From contig NZ_BJYX01000015.1 in assembly GCF_007991735.1 (NCBI RefSeq), forward strand, positions 1 to 64,000: a DNA stretch of 64,000 nt, in the 5' to 3' direction. The notes under the pieces are model-generated. The model did no database searches. It had not been told where the DNA came from and saw only the letters and a list, made by a program, of their open reading frames with translations. Shown here in pieces: positions 43,295-51,193 of this stretch. Position 1 is the first letter of the stretch, and each line of letters begins with the position of its first letter. Source of the stretch: Terrabacter aerolatus (lineage in GTDB: Bacteria; Actinomycetota; Actinomycetes; Actinomycetales; Dermatophilaceae). Made by a program: the position numbers and the translations under genes.

Positions 43295-44680
43295 TCAGGC
43301 CGTGCGCTGCGTCCCGAAGGCGCGGATGGCGTGGTCGAGCACCTCGGGCTCGACGGTCGTGACGAGGTCGGTCGTGGCCCACGAGGGCAGCGTCTCGCCG
43401 GCGGCCTCGACGACGAGCGCGCAGCCGCGGTCCCGAAGAGCCGTGAGCTGGGACTCGTCGAGCGACTCGTGACCGCGCACCTCGACGTAGGCGACGTCCG
43501 GGGTCCCGACGGCCCAGGCGAGGTCCGCGGCGTCCTCGACCACGAGGCCGAGCACCGAGACCAGCCGATCCTCACGGTAGGCACGAGCGCGCTCCCAGCC
43601 ACGGGCCGCGGCGACGGAGCCGGGGAAGACGAGCACGTCGACGCCCCGCCGTCCGAGGCTGGCGAAGGTGCGCTCCACCGAGGCCTCGACGGCGAGCTCG
43701 TCGGCGATGGCGGACTCGTCCTCGAGCGGGCGCGGCGCGACGCGCGAGATGATGCCGAACCGCTTGACGAGCGCGGGCTCGGCGCACGCCTGGAGCAGCT
43801 CCTCGCTGCGCCCGTCGGCGCGCCCGACCTCGATGTGGGTGACGCCTCGCTCGATGGCCTCGGCGATGAGGGAACGCAACCGCTCAGCGCGCTCGGCCGG
43901 TCGCTCGTCGCGCGTCGCGACGTCGAAGTTGCGGGCCGAGAGCACGACCCGTGACAGGCGCCCGGCGTCGGTGCGGACGGCCGTGACCCGGGCTCCGGCC
44001 CCGTCGACGCGCTCGACGAGGCGGGTCATCAGCGTGGGCCACGGCTGTCCCACCGGATCGGACTCGCCGTCGAAGAGGCTCGAGACGCGGACGTAGTCAC
44101 CGAGGACGTCGACCGTGGCCCGGTAGGCCTCGACGCCGTCGGGGCAGCCCACCGGCACGAAGAGCAGCTCACCGAGCGTGCGGCGAAGCCACGGGGTGAC
44201 GTGCTCGCGGTCGTAGGAGGCGGTGGCCTGCTCGTCGGCGTCGCGGAGCGCTCGGACGGTGAAGACCTCGGCGCCGAGGCCCTCGGGGACCCGCTCGATG
44301 TCGACCCGGCCGTAGGTGTGCCCCGACGCGTCGACCGCGGCGATGAGCTCGTCGACGAGGTCGGCGTCGGCCAGCGGGTTGTCACCGGTCAGTCGCACGA
44401 CCCGGTCCGTCTCGTCCAGATCGGCCGTCGCCTGCACGAAGCGCCCGAGCACGTCGTCCAGCGAACCGCGCACGACCTCGATCCCCACGGCGTGCAGGTG
44501 GCTGGCGATGCGCTCGTCGTACTGCTCGGCGCTCGTCGCGACGACGACCTCGTGTCCCGTGCGGCCCGCTCGGCGCGCCACGAGCTCGATGAGCGGCATA
44601 CCGGCGATCGTGAGCATGGCCTTGCCCGGGAGGCGGGAGGAGTTGAGGCGGGACTGGATGACGACTCGGGTGCGGGGCAC
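43295..44680 (-). CDS. pseF: SpsF/PseF-like cytidylyltransferase fused to a degenerate aldo-keto reductase domain
   Basis: 461 aa. Residues 1-235: cytidylyltransferase of the SpsF type, IQSRLNSSRLPGKAMLTIAGMPLIELV and VVRLTGDNPLADADLVDELI (acidic metal site). Residues 245-455: a domain alignable with aldo-keto reductases by VVLSARNFDVATRD...RSLIAEAIERGVTHIEVGRADGRSEELL, but the catalytic tetrad is gone: Asp to Glu284, Tyr to Asp289, Lys to Arg313, His to Pro353. I expect the N-terminal half to make CMP-pseudaminic acid and the C-terminal half to be structural or regulatory. It lies 30 bp downstream of pseG on the same strand. Confidence 0.75.
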   Translation of the reverse strand: MPRTRVVIQSRLNSSRLPGKAMLTIAGMPLIELVARRAGRTGHEVVVATSAEQYDERIASHLHAVGIEVVRGSLDDVLGRFVQATADLDETDRVVRLTGDNPLADADLVDELIAAVDASGHTYGRVDIERVPEGLGAEVFTVRALRDADEQATASYDREHVTPWLRRTLGELLFVPVGCPDGVEAYRATVDVLGDYVRVSSLFDGESDPVGQPWPTLMTRLVERVDGAGARVTAVRTDAGRLSRVVLSARNFDVATRDERPAERAERLRSLIAEAIERGVTHIEVGRADGRSEELLQACAEPALVKRFGIISRVAPRPLEDESAIADELAVEASVERTFASLGRRGVDVLVFPGSVAAARGWERARAYREDRLVSVLGLVVEDAADLAWAVGTPDVAYVEVRGHESLDESQLTALRDRGCALVVEAAGETLPSWATTDLVTTVEPEVLDHAIRAFGTQRTA

Positions 44681-44710
44681 TGCTTCTCCTGTGCTGGGGT
44701 GGGACCGGGC

Positions 44711-45760
44711 TCAGGGGCCCGTGGTGACGGTCAGGCGGTGGTGCTCGATGGCGTCGGCCACCCGCTGGCGGCCGCGCCCGTCGACGAGTCGCTGTCCCCG
44801 GTCGGTCAGCTCGAGCCGAGCGGCGGGGTCCTCGACGAGACGGTGCAGTGCCTCGACCGCGGTGGAGCGGGCCGCGGGGTCGTCGCGCAGGGCGGACAGC
44901 ACGCCGACGGGGACGGCCACGCCCTCGGCGGCCACCGCGTCGTAGCCGACGGCCTGGTTGTCGGTGACGCAGACGAGGGCCGCGGGCACGCCGAGGCAGA
45001 GGAACTCCCACACCGACGAGCCGGCGGCCGTGACGGCCAGGTCGCACGTGACGGCGAGGGCGGCGAGGTCCTCGACGGGTGGGACGACCTCCAGGCTCTG
45101 GCCGGGCCCCGTGTCGAGCGCCCGGAGCCGCTCGGCGATCTCGGCGCGGGCCGCGACGGCGACGACGTGGACCGGCAGCCCGGTCGCGAGCAGCAGGGGC
45201 ACGACGACCGGGCCGGCGGCATACGGGTCCGTGCCACCGAAGACCGTCAGCACCCGCGTCGGTGAGCCGGGGCTCGCCGGCGTCTCGGGCGTGCGGCGCC
45301 GGCGCAGCACCTGGTCACGGAAGAGGACGAAGCCGAGACCCGTGAGGGCCACTCCCGACCGTGCCGGGTCGGCGACGGCGCCGAGGTTCTGGTCCAGGAC
45401 GAGGTCGGCCTCCTGCTCGGCCCCGAACGGTCCGTCGGAGACGGCGAGCACCGTGACGCCGGCCGCCCGCAGGGCCGAGCCGCACCGGGGATCCAGGAGG
45501 TAGCCGTCGAGCACCATGACGTCGAGCCCGAGACGGGCGGCGAGGGCGGCCAGCTCGTCCGGGTCGGACGGCGCGTCGTGACGCCCGAGACCGCGCTCGC
45601 GCACCTGCTCCTCGACCCAGGGGACACCGCCGACGTCACCGACCAGGCTGACCGCGTGACCACGCGAGAGGAGCTCCTCGGCGAGCGCGAGGCAGCGGAT
45701 CACGTGACCCACCCCGAGCTCGGCCCCGCCGTCGCAGCGCAGGCCGACATGAAGACGCAT
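44711..45760 (-). CDS. pseG: UDP-sugar hydrolase of the pseudaminic acid pathway
   Basis: 349 aa GT-B-like fold. The N-terminal GVGHVIRCLALAEEL carries catalytic His19 (equivalent to His17 of C. jejuni PseG) and the C-terminal half has VTAAGSSVWEFLCLGVPAALVCVTDNQ, the nucleotide-binding loop. It hydrolyses UDP-2,4-diacetamido-2,4,6-trideoxy-beta-L-altropyranose to the free sugar for PseI. First gene of the pseG-pseF operon, divergent from pseB by 172 bp. Confidence 0.85.
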   Translation of the reverse strand: MRLHVGLRCDGGAELGVGHVIRCLALAEELLSRGHAVSLVGDVGGVPWVEEQVRERGLGRHDAPSDPDELAALAARLGLDVMVLDGYLLDPRCGSALRAAGVTVLAVSDGPFGAEQEADLVLDQNLGAVADPARSGVALTGLGFVLFRDQVLRRRRTPETPASPGSPTRVLTVFGGTDPYAAGPVVVPLLLATGLPVHVVAVAARAEIAERLRALDTGPGQSLEVVPPVEDLAALAVTCDLAVTAAGSSVWEFLCLGVPAALVCVTDNQAVGYDAVAAEGVAVPVGVLSALRDDPAARSTAVEALHRLVEDPAARLELTDRGQRLVDGRGRQRVADAIEHHRLTVTTGP

Positions 45761-45827
45761 GCGCCCAGTGTGCCGTAGCCGGTGACGGGCCCCGGCCGCG
45801 ACGCCACGGCAGAGGGCGACACGCGAA

Positions 45828-45833
45828 TACTGT
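45828..45833 (+). promoter_or_regulatory. Candidate -10 of pseB-pseC
   Basis: TACTGT in the 172-bp divergent pseG/pseB gap, in the sequence AATACTGTTAATCT, the most A/T-rich part of the gap. The leader would be about 95 nt and ends with AGGAGG. Confidence 0.45.
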
Positions 45834-45932
45834 TAATCTCTCGGGTGGCGCGCTGCGCGTCGCGAGCAGGCCACCCGCAGGGATCGGTGGCCCTGTCGTC
45901 TGTTCCGACACACACGACCAGGAGGTCAAAGG

Positions 45933-46922
45933 GTGAGCATTCTCGAAGGGTCGTCGATCCTCGTCACAGGTGGGACCGGGTCCTTCGGCAAGGCGTTCAT
46001 CCGCGAGGTGCTGGACCACCACGACCCCAAGAGGGTCATCGTCTACAGCCGCGACGAGCTGAAGCAGTGGGAAGCCCGCCAGCTCTTCAACGACGACCCC
46101 CGTCTGCGCTGGTTCATCGGCGACGTCCGCGACCTCGAGCGCCTGCGTCGGGCCATGCACGGCACCGACTACGTCGTCCACGCCGCAGCCCTCAAGCAGG
46201 TCGACACCGGCGAGTACAACCCGCACGAGTTCGTCAAGACCAACGTCCTCGGCAGCCAGAACGTCATCGAGGCGTCCATCGACGCCGGCGTCAAGAAGGT
46301 CGTCGCGCTCTCGACCGACAAGGCGAGCTCCCCGATCAACCTCTACGGCGCGACCAAGCTGACGGCCGACAAGCTCTTCATCCTCGGCAACCACTACGCG
46401 GCGCAGTACCCCTCGCGTTTCGCCGTGGTGCGCTACGGCAACGTGACCGGCTCGCGCGGCTCGATCATCCCCAAGTTCCGAGCCCTGCACGAGGCGGGGG
46501 AGTCGCTGCCCATCACCGACCTGCGGTGCACGCGCTTCCTCATCACGCTGCCCGAGGCCGTGCAGATGGTCCTCGACACCTTCGAGCTCATGCAGGGTGG
46601 CGAGCTCGTCGTCCCGCACATCCCCTCGCACCTCGTCACCGACCTCGCGCAGGCGATCGCGCCGGGCGCCAAGATGCACGACATCGGCCTGCGCCCCGGC
46701 GAGAAGCTGCACGAGGAGATGATCAGCCCCGAGGAGGGTCGCCGCGCCATCATGATCATGGACGGCAAGTACTACGTCCTCGAGCCCGAGCTCGCGACGT
46801 GGGGCTACAAGCCGCGCACCGACGGCACGCCCGTCCCCGAGGGCTTCCACTGCGCCTCCGACAAGAACGACCTCTGGATCGGTGCCGACGAGATCCGCGA
46901 GATGCTCGAGGCGGGTATCTGA
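45933..46922 (+). CDS. pseB: UDP-GlcNAc 4,6-dehydratase (C5-inverting)
   Basis: 329 aa extended SDR. VTGGTGSFGKAF (residues 11-22), HAAALKQVDTGEYNPHEFVKTNVLGSQN, and the inverting-type catalytic set STDKASSPINLYGATK (Asp129, Lys130, Tyr138, Lys142), as in C. jejuni FlaA1/PseB. It makes UDP-2-acetamido-2,6-dideoxy-beta-L-arabino-hexos-4-ulose. A strong AGGAGG precedes GTG 45933. The next gene pseC starts at a TTG 1 bp after the stop. Confidence 0.9.
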   Translation: MSILEGSSILVTGGTGSFGKAFIREVLDHHDPKRVIVYSRDELKQWEARQLFNDDPRLRWFIGDVRDLERLRRAMHGTDYVVHAAALKQVDTGEYNPHEFVKTNVLGSQNVIEASIDAGVKKVVALSTDKASSPINLYGATKLTADKLFILGNHYAAQYPSRFAVVRYGNVTGSRGSIIPKFRALHEAGESLPITDLRCTRFLITLPEAVQMVLDTFELMQGGELVVPHIPSHLVTDLAQAIAPGAKMHDIGLRPGEKLHEEMISPEEGRRAIMIMDGKYYVLEPELATWGYKPRTDGTPVPEGFHCASDKNDLWIGADEIREMLEAGI

Positions 46923-46923
46923 G

Positions 46924-48051
46924 TTGATCCCCTACGGACGCCAGTCGGTCAACGAGGACGACGTCGAGGCGGTGGCGCAGGTCCTCCGCGGTGACTGGCT
47001 CACCACGGGCCCGACGGTCACGGCCTTCGAGCACGAGCTCGAGAGTCTCACCGGAGCCACCCGGTGCGTCAGCGCGACGAGCGGCACCGCCGCCCTGCAC
47101 ATCGCGTATGCCGCAGCCGGCGTCGGTCCCGGGGACGAGGTCGTCACGACGCCGATGACCTTCGTCGCGACCGCATCGTGCGCGGTGGCCCTCGGGGCCA
47201 AGGTGCGCTTCGTCGACGTCGAGGAGGACACCGCCAACATCGACCCGGTGGCCCTCGACGCGTCCGTCACCGACCGGACCAAGGTCATCGCCGGCGTCGA
47301 CTACGCCGGTCACCCCATCGAGATCGACGCGATCAACGAGACGGCACGCCGCGTCGGTGCGCTCGTCGTCGAGGACGCGGCGCACTCGATCGGCTCGACG
47401 TACAAGGGCCGGCCCGTGGGGTCGCTGGCCGACCTCACGACCTTCTCGTTCTTCCCGACGAAGAACATGACGACGGCCGAGGGCGGCGCCGTCGCCACCC
47501 TCGACGCCGAGCTCGGCGAGCGGGCGCACCGCTTCCACTTCATCGGGCTGGTCCGCGACCGGGACGCGATGCGCTACCCCGACGAGGGCCCGTGGCACCA
47601 GGAGGTGCACGAGTACGGCCTCAACTACCGCCTGCCCGACGTGCTCGCGGCGCTGGGCCTCAGCCAGCTGAAGCGCCTCGCGTCGTTCAAGGCGCGCCGG
47701 GCCGCGATCTTCGCCCGCTACCAGGAGGGCCTCGCCGGTGTCGACGGGATCCGTCTGCCGACCCAGCGTGAGCACGTCGACCCGATCTGGCACCTCTACC
47801 CGCTGCGCGTCCTCGACGGCCGCCGCCGCCAGGTGTTCGACTCGATGCGCGCCGCCGGGGTGGGCGTCCAGGTCAACTACATCCCCGTCTACTGGCACCC
47901 GCTCTTCGAGGACATGGGCTTCACGCGCGGCATGTGCCCCAACGCCGAGCAGTTCTACGCCGAGGAGCTGTCGCTGCCGATGCACGCCGAGCTGACCGAC
48001 GCCCACGTCGACCAGGTCATCGACGCCGTCCGCGCCGCCGTCGGAGGCTGA
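46924..48051 (+). CDS. pseC: UDP-4-amino-4,6-dideoxy-L-AltNAc transaminase
   Basis: 375 aa DegT-family aminotransferase. PLP-lysine Lys180 in FSFFPTKNMTTAEGG, with SATSGTAALHIAYAAAGVGPGDEV and EDAAHSIGSTY. The TTG start at 46924 reads MIPYGRQSVNEDDVEAV, the usual PseC N-terminus; upstream codons lie inside pseB. It aminates C4 of the PseB product. The longer C-terminal segment VNYIPVYWHPLF is the PseC-type insertion. Confidence 0.88.
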   Translation: MIPYGRQSVNEDDVEAVAQVLRGDWLTTGPTVTAFEHELESLTGATRCVSATSGTAALHIAYAAAGVGPGDEVVTTPMTFVATASCAVALGAKVRFVDVEEDTANIDPVALDASVTDRTKVIAGVDYAGHPIEIDAINETARRVGALVVEDAAHSIGSTYKGRPVGSLADLTTFSFFPTKNMTTAEGGAVATLDAELGERAHRFHFIGLVRDRDAMRYPDEGPWHQEVHEYGLNYRLPDVLAALGLSQLKRLASFKARRAAIFARYQEGLAGVDGIRLPTQREHVDPIWHLYPLRVLDGRRRQVFDSMRAAGVGVQVNYIPVYWHPLFEDMGFTRGMCPNAEQFYAEELSLPMHAELTDAHVDQVIDAVRAAVGG

Positions 48052-48055
48052 TCCC

Positions 48056-49189
48056 GTGCACCACGCGAACCACTTCTACGGTCACGCGCACATCATGGCC
48101 CGCTACGTCGGCCTCGAGGCGCCGCCCCGCATCTGGGGCTACCTCCAGCACGGGTGGAACATGCACGACGGCTTCGCCGTCGGGACCGTCTTCACCCCGC
48201 AGTACCCCAAGTTCGTCTGGTCCGAGGCCTGCGCCCGGCGTGGCTGGGCCGCGGGCCTGCGCAACTACATGGTCGTCGCCGCCCCGTGGCTCTACCTCCT
48301 CGAGCTCGAGCGGCAGAAGGAGTGGCTCGCCACGGCCGAGCCGCCCACCGGGACGATCGTCTACCCGTTCCACGGGTGGGAGGGCCAGCAGGTCCTCGGC
48401 AGCCACACGGCATACATCGAGGAGGTGAAGGCCGCCGAGGGCGACGTGCCCATCACGGTGTGCCTCCACTGGAACGAGTACGACAACCCCAAGGTGCGCC
48501 GCGAGTACGAGGACGCCGGCGTGCGCGTCGTGACCCACGGACAGCGCGGTTACCTGTGGCAGGACACCGACGTCGCGTTCCTCTACCGCCAGCTGCACGA
48601 GATGCGTGGACACCGGCGCGTCGTCAGCAACCGGATGAGCAGCGCGATCCTGTATGCCGCGTCGGCCGGTGTCGAGGTCGGGGTCTACGGCGACCCCATG
48701 GCCCTCGAGTCCGACCACGCGGTGCTCGGTGGCGTCGGCAAGCCCCGACGGATCTGGCCGGAGATGCACCAGTTCTCCGTCCCGATGGACTATGCCGCGG
48801 ACGTCGCCAACCGCGAGCTCGGCGCCGACGAGATGCTCCTGCCCGAGGAGGTCATCGACGCGTTCGGGTGGGCCGACGAGATCGCCAAGCCCGGTCCGCC
48901 CCCGCCGGCCCCGCCGCTCGAGGTCGACATGTCCGTCTTCACGCGCCGTCGGCGCAGGAGCCACCGCTCGGAGAGCCACCGTGCGCCGGGTGCGGAGGAG
49001 CCCTCGAGCCTCCTCGGCTCGATCGACGTCACCGTCGAGGACGACCAGGACCACGGCAAGCACGCCGAGACCAAGTCCGAGAGCCGTGACCGGGACCAGC
49101 GCACCGGTGGGGCGGAGCCGACCGGCGATGCCGCCGTGCCCTCGGTGGGCAACCCGGAGGGCAGCTCGGTCTCCACCGACGAGTCCTGA
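48056..49189 (+). CDS. Uncharacterised glycan-locus protein (candidate glycosyltransferase)
   Basis: 377 aa, starting 4 bp after pseC, so in the same operon. Residues 1-285 form the conserved part: HHANHFYGHAHIMARYVGLEAPPRIWGYLQHGWNMHDGF, IVYPFHGWEGQQVLGSH, TVCLHWNEYDNP and VVSNRMSSAILYAASAGVEVGVYGDPMALE. The order of these segments (N-terminal sugar-like loop, a YPFHGW block, and a late S.AILYAASAG..V.VYG block) resembles GT-B enzymes with a donor site late in the chain, but I cannot name the family. Residues 290-377 are charged low complexity. A candidate for pseudaminic acid transfer, by position alone. Confidence 0.45.
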   Translation: MHHANHFYGHAHIMARYVGLEAPPRIWGYLQHGWNMHDGFAVGTVFTPQYPKFVWSEACARRGWAAGLRNYMVVAAPWLYLLELERQKEWLATAEPPTGTIVYPFHGWEGQQVLGSHTAYIEEVKAAEGDVPITVCLHWNEYDNPKVRREYEDAGVRVVTHGQRGYLWQDTDVAFLYRQLHEMRGHRRVVSNRMSSAILYAASAGVEVGVYGDPMALESDHAVLGGVGKPRRIWPEMHQFSVPMDYAADVANRELGADEMLLPEEVIDAFGWADEIAKPGPPPPAPPLEVDMSVFTRRRRRSHRSESHRAPGAEEPSSLLGSIDVTVEDDQDHGKHAETKSESRDRDQRTGGAEPTGDAAVPSVGNPEGSSVSTDES

Positions 49190-49203
49190 GGCCCAGGACG
49201 AGG

Positions 49204-49239
49204 AAGGGCCCCCGACGCGACATCGCGTCGGGGGCCCTT
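49204..49239. terminator. Bidirectional terminator, perfect 16-bp stem
   Basis: Arms 49204-49219 and 49224-49239 with a 4-nt loop, between convergent genes (14 bp past the uncharacterised gene stop, 20 bp past the pseI stop). A TTT run ends the stem on the plus side. Confidence 0.8.
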
Positions 49240-49258
49240 TCCCGTCGGGCTGGTGGAC

Positions 49259-50335
49259 TCAGACGAGGTCCCAGGACATCGGCGTGCCGCGCTCGACGTC
49301 GCGGGTGAACCGCTTGGACTCGACGAGCGAGAAGGCGTCCGGGGCCAGGCCGTTGGCGGGGCGGATGGACCGCACGTTGGCCGCGGTCACGGGGTCACCG
49401 GCCTTGACGTCCTCGACGACGAAGAGCGAGCGGCGGAAGCGCAGGCCCTCGCGCTCGGCCTCACGAGCGCCGATGCGCGGCTCGCCGAGCGCCTGCCAGG
49501 CGACCTTGGTCTCGCGGACCAGTGCGGCGAGCTCGTCCGGCTCGAGCGAGAAGGCCGAGTCGACGCCGCCCTCCTCGCGGGACATCGTGACGTGCTTCTC
49601 GACGAGGACCGATCCGAAGGCGACCGAGGCGACGGCCGCGCCGATGCCCATCGTGTGGTCCGACAGGCCCACCGGGACGCCGAAGGCCTCGCGCATGACG
49701 GGGATGCCGCGCAGGTTGGACGAGGCGGGGTCGGCCGGGTAGCTGACGGTGCAGGAGAGCAGCATGACCTGGCGGTTGCCGGTGGAGTGTGCCGCCTCGA
49801 CGGCGGCCGCGATCTCGCCGACCGACGCCATCCCCGTCGAGATGATGAGCGGCTTGCCGGTGCGGGCGGCGAGACGGATGAGGGGGAGGTCGACGATCTC
49901 CGACGACGCGATCTTGTAGGCCGGCACGTCGAGGCTCTCGAGGAACTCGACCGCGGTCGGGTCGAAGGGGCTCGAGAAGGCGAGCAGGCCGAGCTCACGT
50001 GCCAGGTCGAAGATCGGCTCGTGCCACTCCCACGGGGTGTGGGCCTCCTCGTACAGCTCGTAGAGCCGGCGCGAGCCCCACAGCTCGTGGTCCTCGGAGA
50101 GGCGGAACTCGGGCTTGTCGACGTCGATGGTGATCGTGTCGGCGGTGTATGTCTGGAGCTTGATCGCGTGGGCGCCGGCCTCGGCCGCCATCCGGACGAT
50201 CTCGAGGGCCTTGTCCAGGCTGCCGTCGTGGTTGCCCGACATCTCCGCGATGATGAACGGCGGCGCGTCGGGTCCGACGGGCACGCCGCCGATCGTCAGG
50301 GACGTCGTGGCTGGTGTTTCGACCGGGGTGCTCAT
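49259..50335 (-). CDS. pseI: Pseudaminic acid synthase (NeuB family)
   Basis: 358 aa. TIM barrel with FIIAEMSGNHDGSLDKALEIVRMAAEAGAHAIKLQTYTADTITID, the LQTYTADTITID motif being typical of PseI rather than LegI or NeuB, then FSSPFDPTAVEFLESLDVPAYKIASSE and LSDHTMGIGAAVASVAFGSVLVEKHVT. A C-terminal SAF domain starts near residue 300 (RFRRSLFVVEDVKAGD). It condenses the PseG product with phosphoenolpyruvate. ATG 50335 begins MSTPVETPATT, 7 bp after pseH. Confidence 0.88.
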   Translation of the reverse strand: MSTPVETPATTSLTIGGVPVGPDAPPFIIAEMSGNHDGSLDKALEIVRMAAEAGAHAIKLQTYTADTITIDVDKPEFRLSEDHELWGSRRLYELYEEAHTPWEWHEPIFDLARELGLLAFSSPFDPTAVEFLESLDVPAYKIASSEIVDLPLIRLAARTGKPLIISTGMASVGEIAAAVEAAHSTGNRQVMLLSCTVSYPADPASSNLRGIPVMREAFGVPVGLSDHTMGIGAAVASVAFGSVLVEKHVTMSREEGGVDSAFSLEPDELAALVRETKVAWQALGEPRIGAREAEREGLRFRRSLFVVEDVKAGDPVTAANVRSIRPANGLAPDAFSLVESKRFTRDVERGTPMSWDLV

Positions 50336-50342
50336 CTGTCGT

Positions 50343-50834
50343 TCAGTCCTTCGTGGCTCGAACCCGCAGCACGGGTGTCGGGGTGCCGTCGATGTCGTGG
50401 GTGTAACGCTCGATCTCCTCGAAACCATTGCGTCTGTTGAACCGTCGCACGGCCTCGTTGGCCTCGAGGACCTCGCCCTCGAGGGTCGTCAGGCCGAGCT
50501 CGTCGAAGGCGAGTCGCTTGGCCTGGCGCTGGATCTCGATCCAGGCGGGGAGCAGCTCGCCGCGCTCCTTGAGGCCCTCGTTGTCGAGGTAGTAGCCCCA
50601 CCAGGCGCTACCGGCCTCGCGGTCGATGTCGAAGTAGGTCACGACCCCGGACGGGACGTCGTGGCGCACGTAGATCCAGATCTCGCGGGCGTCGGTCTCG
50701 CGCGTCGCCGCCCAGAAGGCGGCATGCTCCTCGTCGGTGATCTCGTGCTGCGTCAGCGACACGGCACGCACCTCGGGGTGGTTGCGCCAGCGGAGCACGT
50801 CCGCGCTGTCGGCATCGGTTGCGGGACGGAGCAT
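50343..50834 (-). CDS. pseH: GNAT acyltransferase, PseH-like
   Basis: 163 aa. GNAT pattern: MLRPATDADSADVLRWRNHPEVRAVSLTQHEIT, WIYVRHDVPSGVVTYFDIDREAGSAWWGYYLD (strand 4 and acetyl-CoA site), LEGEVLEANEAVRRFNRRNGFEEIERY. PseH acetylates N4 of the UDP-sugar from PseC. It completes the six-step pseudaminate pathway and sits in a pseH-pseI operon. Its promoter region (107 bp) is shared with the ACP cassette on the other strand, which raises the possibility that the acyl donor is an ACP-bound acyl group, not acetyl-CoA; sequence alone does not decide this. Confidence 0.8.
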   Translation of the reverse strand: MLRPATDADSADVLRWRNHPEVRAVSLTQHEITDEEHAAFWAATRETDAREIWIYVRHDVPSGVVTYFDIDREAGSAWWGYYLDNEGLKERGELLPAWIEIQRQAKRLAFDELGLTTLEGEVLEANEAVRRFNRRNGFEEIERYTHDIDGTPTPVLRVRATKD

Positions 50835-50899
50835 CTGACCTCCTCATGAGGACGCCGCGGGCACCATGGGGCCGCGGCGGTCGGTGGGGGATTCGTTGT

Positions 50900-50905
50900 T
50901 AGACT
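50900..50905 (+). promoter_or_regulatory. Candidate -10 of the ACP cassette
   Basis: TAGACT in the 107-bp gap between pseH and the ACP gene, 37 nt upstream of the ATG; AAGGCGG precedes the ATG. Confidence 0.4.
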
Positions 50906-50941
50906 ACCGGACGCCCCATCCCCCCAGCCCAAGGCGGAAAC

Positions 50942-51193
50942 ATGAGCGCACTGAGCCGTGACGCGATCCGGACGATGATGGCCGAGGTCCTTCAGGCCCA
51001 GGGCAAGTCGATGCCTGAGAGCGACTCCGCGAACCTCGAGGAGATCGGCTTCCGTTCCCTCGACTTCTCCGAGCTCGCCCTGCGTGTCGAGGACGAGATC
51101 GGCGACGAGCTGAACTTCGACGCACCCGAGCTGCGCCAGATCGCGACGATCTCCGACGTGCTCGACTTCCTCGAGCAGCTCCAGGCCGCGTGA
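50942..51193 (+). CDS. Acyl carrier protein
   Basis: 83 aa four-helix acidic protein. The phosphopantetheine site is Ser39 in GFRSLDFSELALRVE (RSL replaces the usual DSL, which is tolerated in stand-alone carrier proteins of secondary pathways). Helix II/III acidic residues are present (EDEIGDELNFD). It is not the fatty-acid AcpP, since no fab genes are near. It overlaps the ligase gene by GTGA, so it is a dedicated carrier, first gene of a four-gene operon facing pseH. Confidence 0.85.
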   Translation: MSALSRDAIRTMMAEVLQAQGKSMPESDSANLEEIGFRSLDFSELALRVEDEIGDELNFDAPELRQIATISDVLDFLEQLQAA

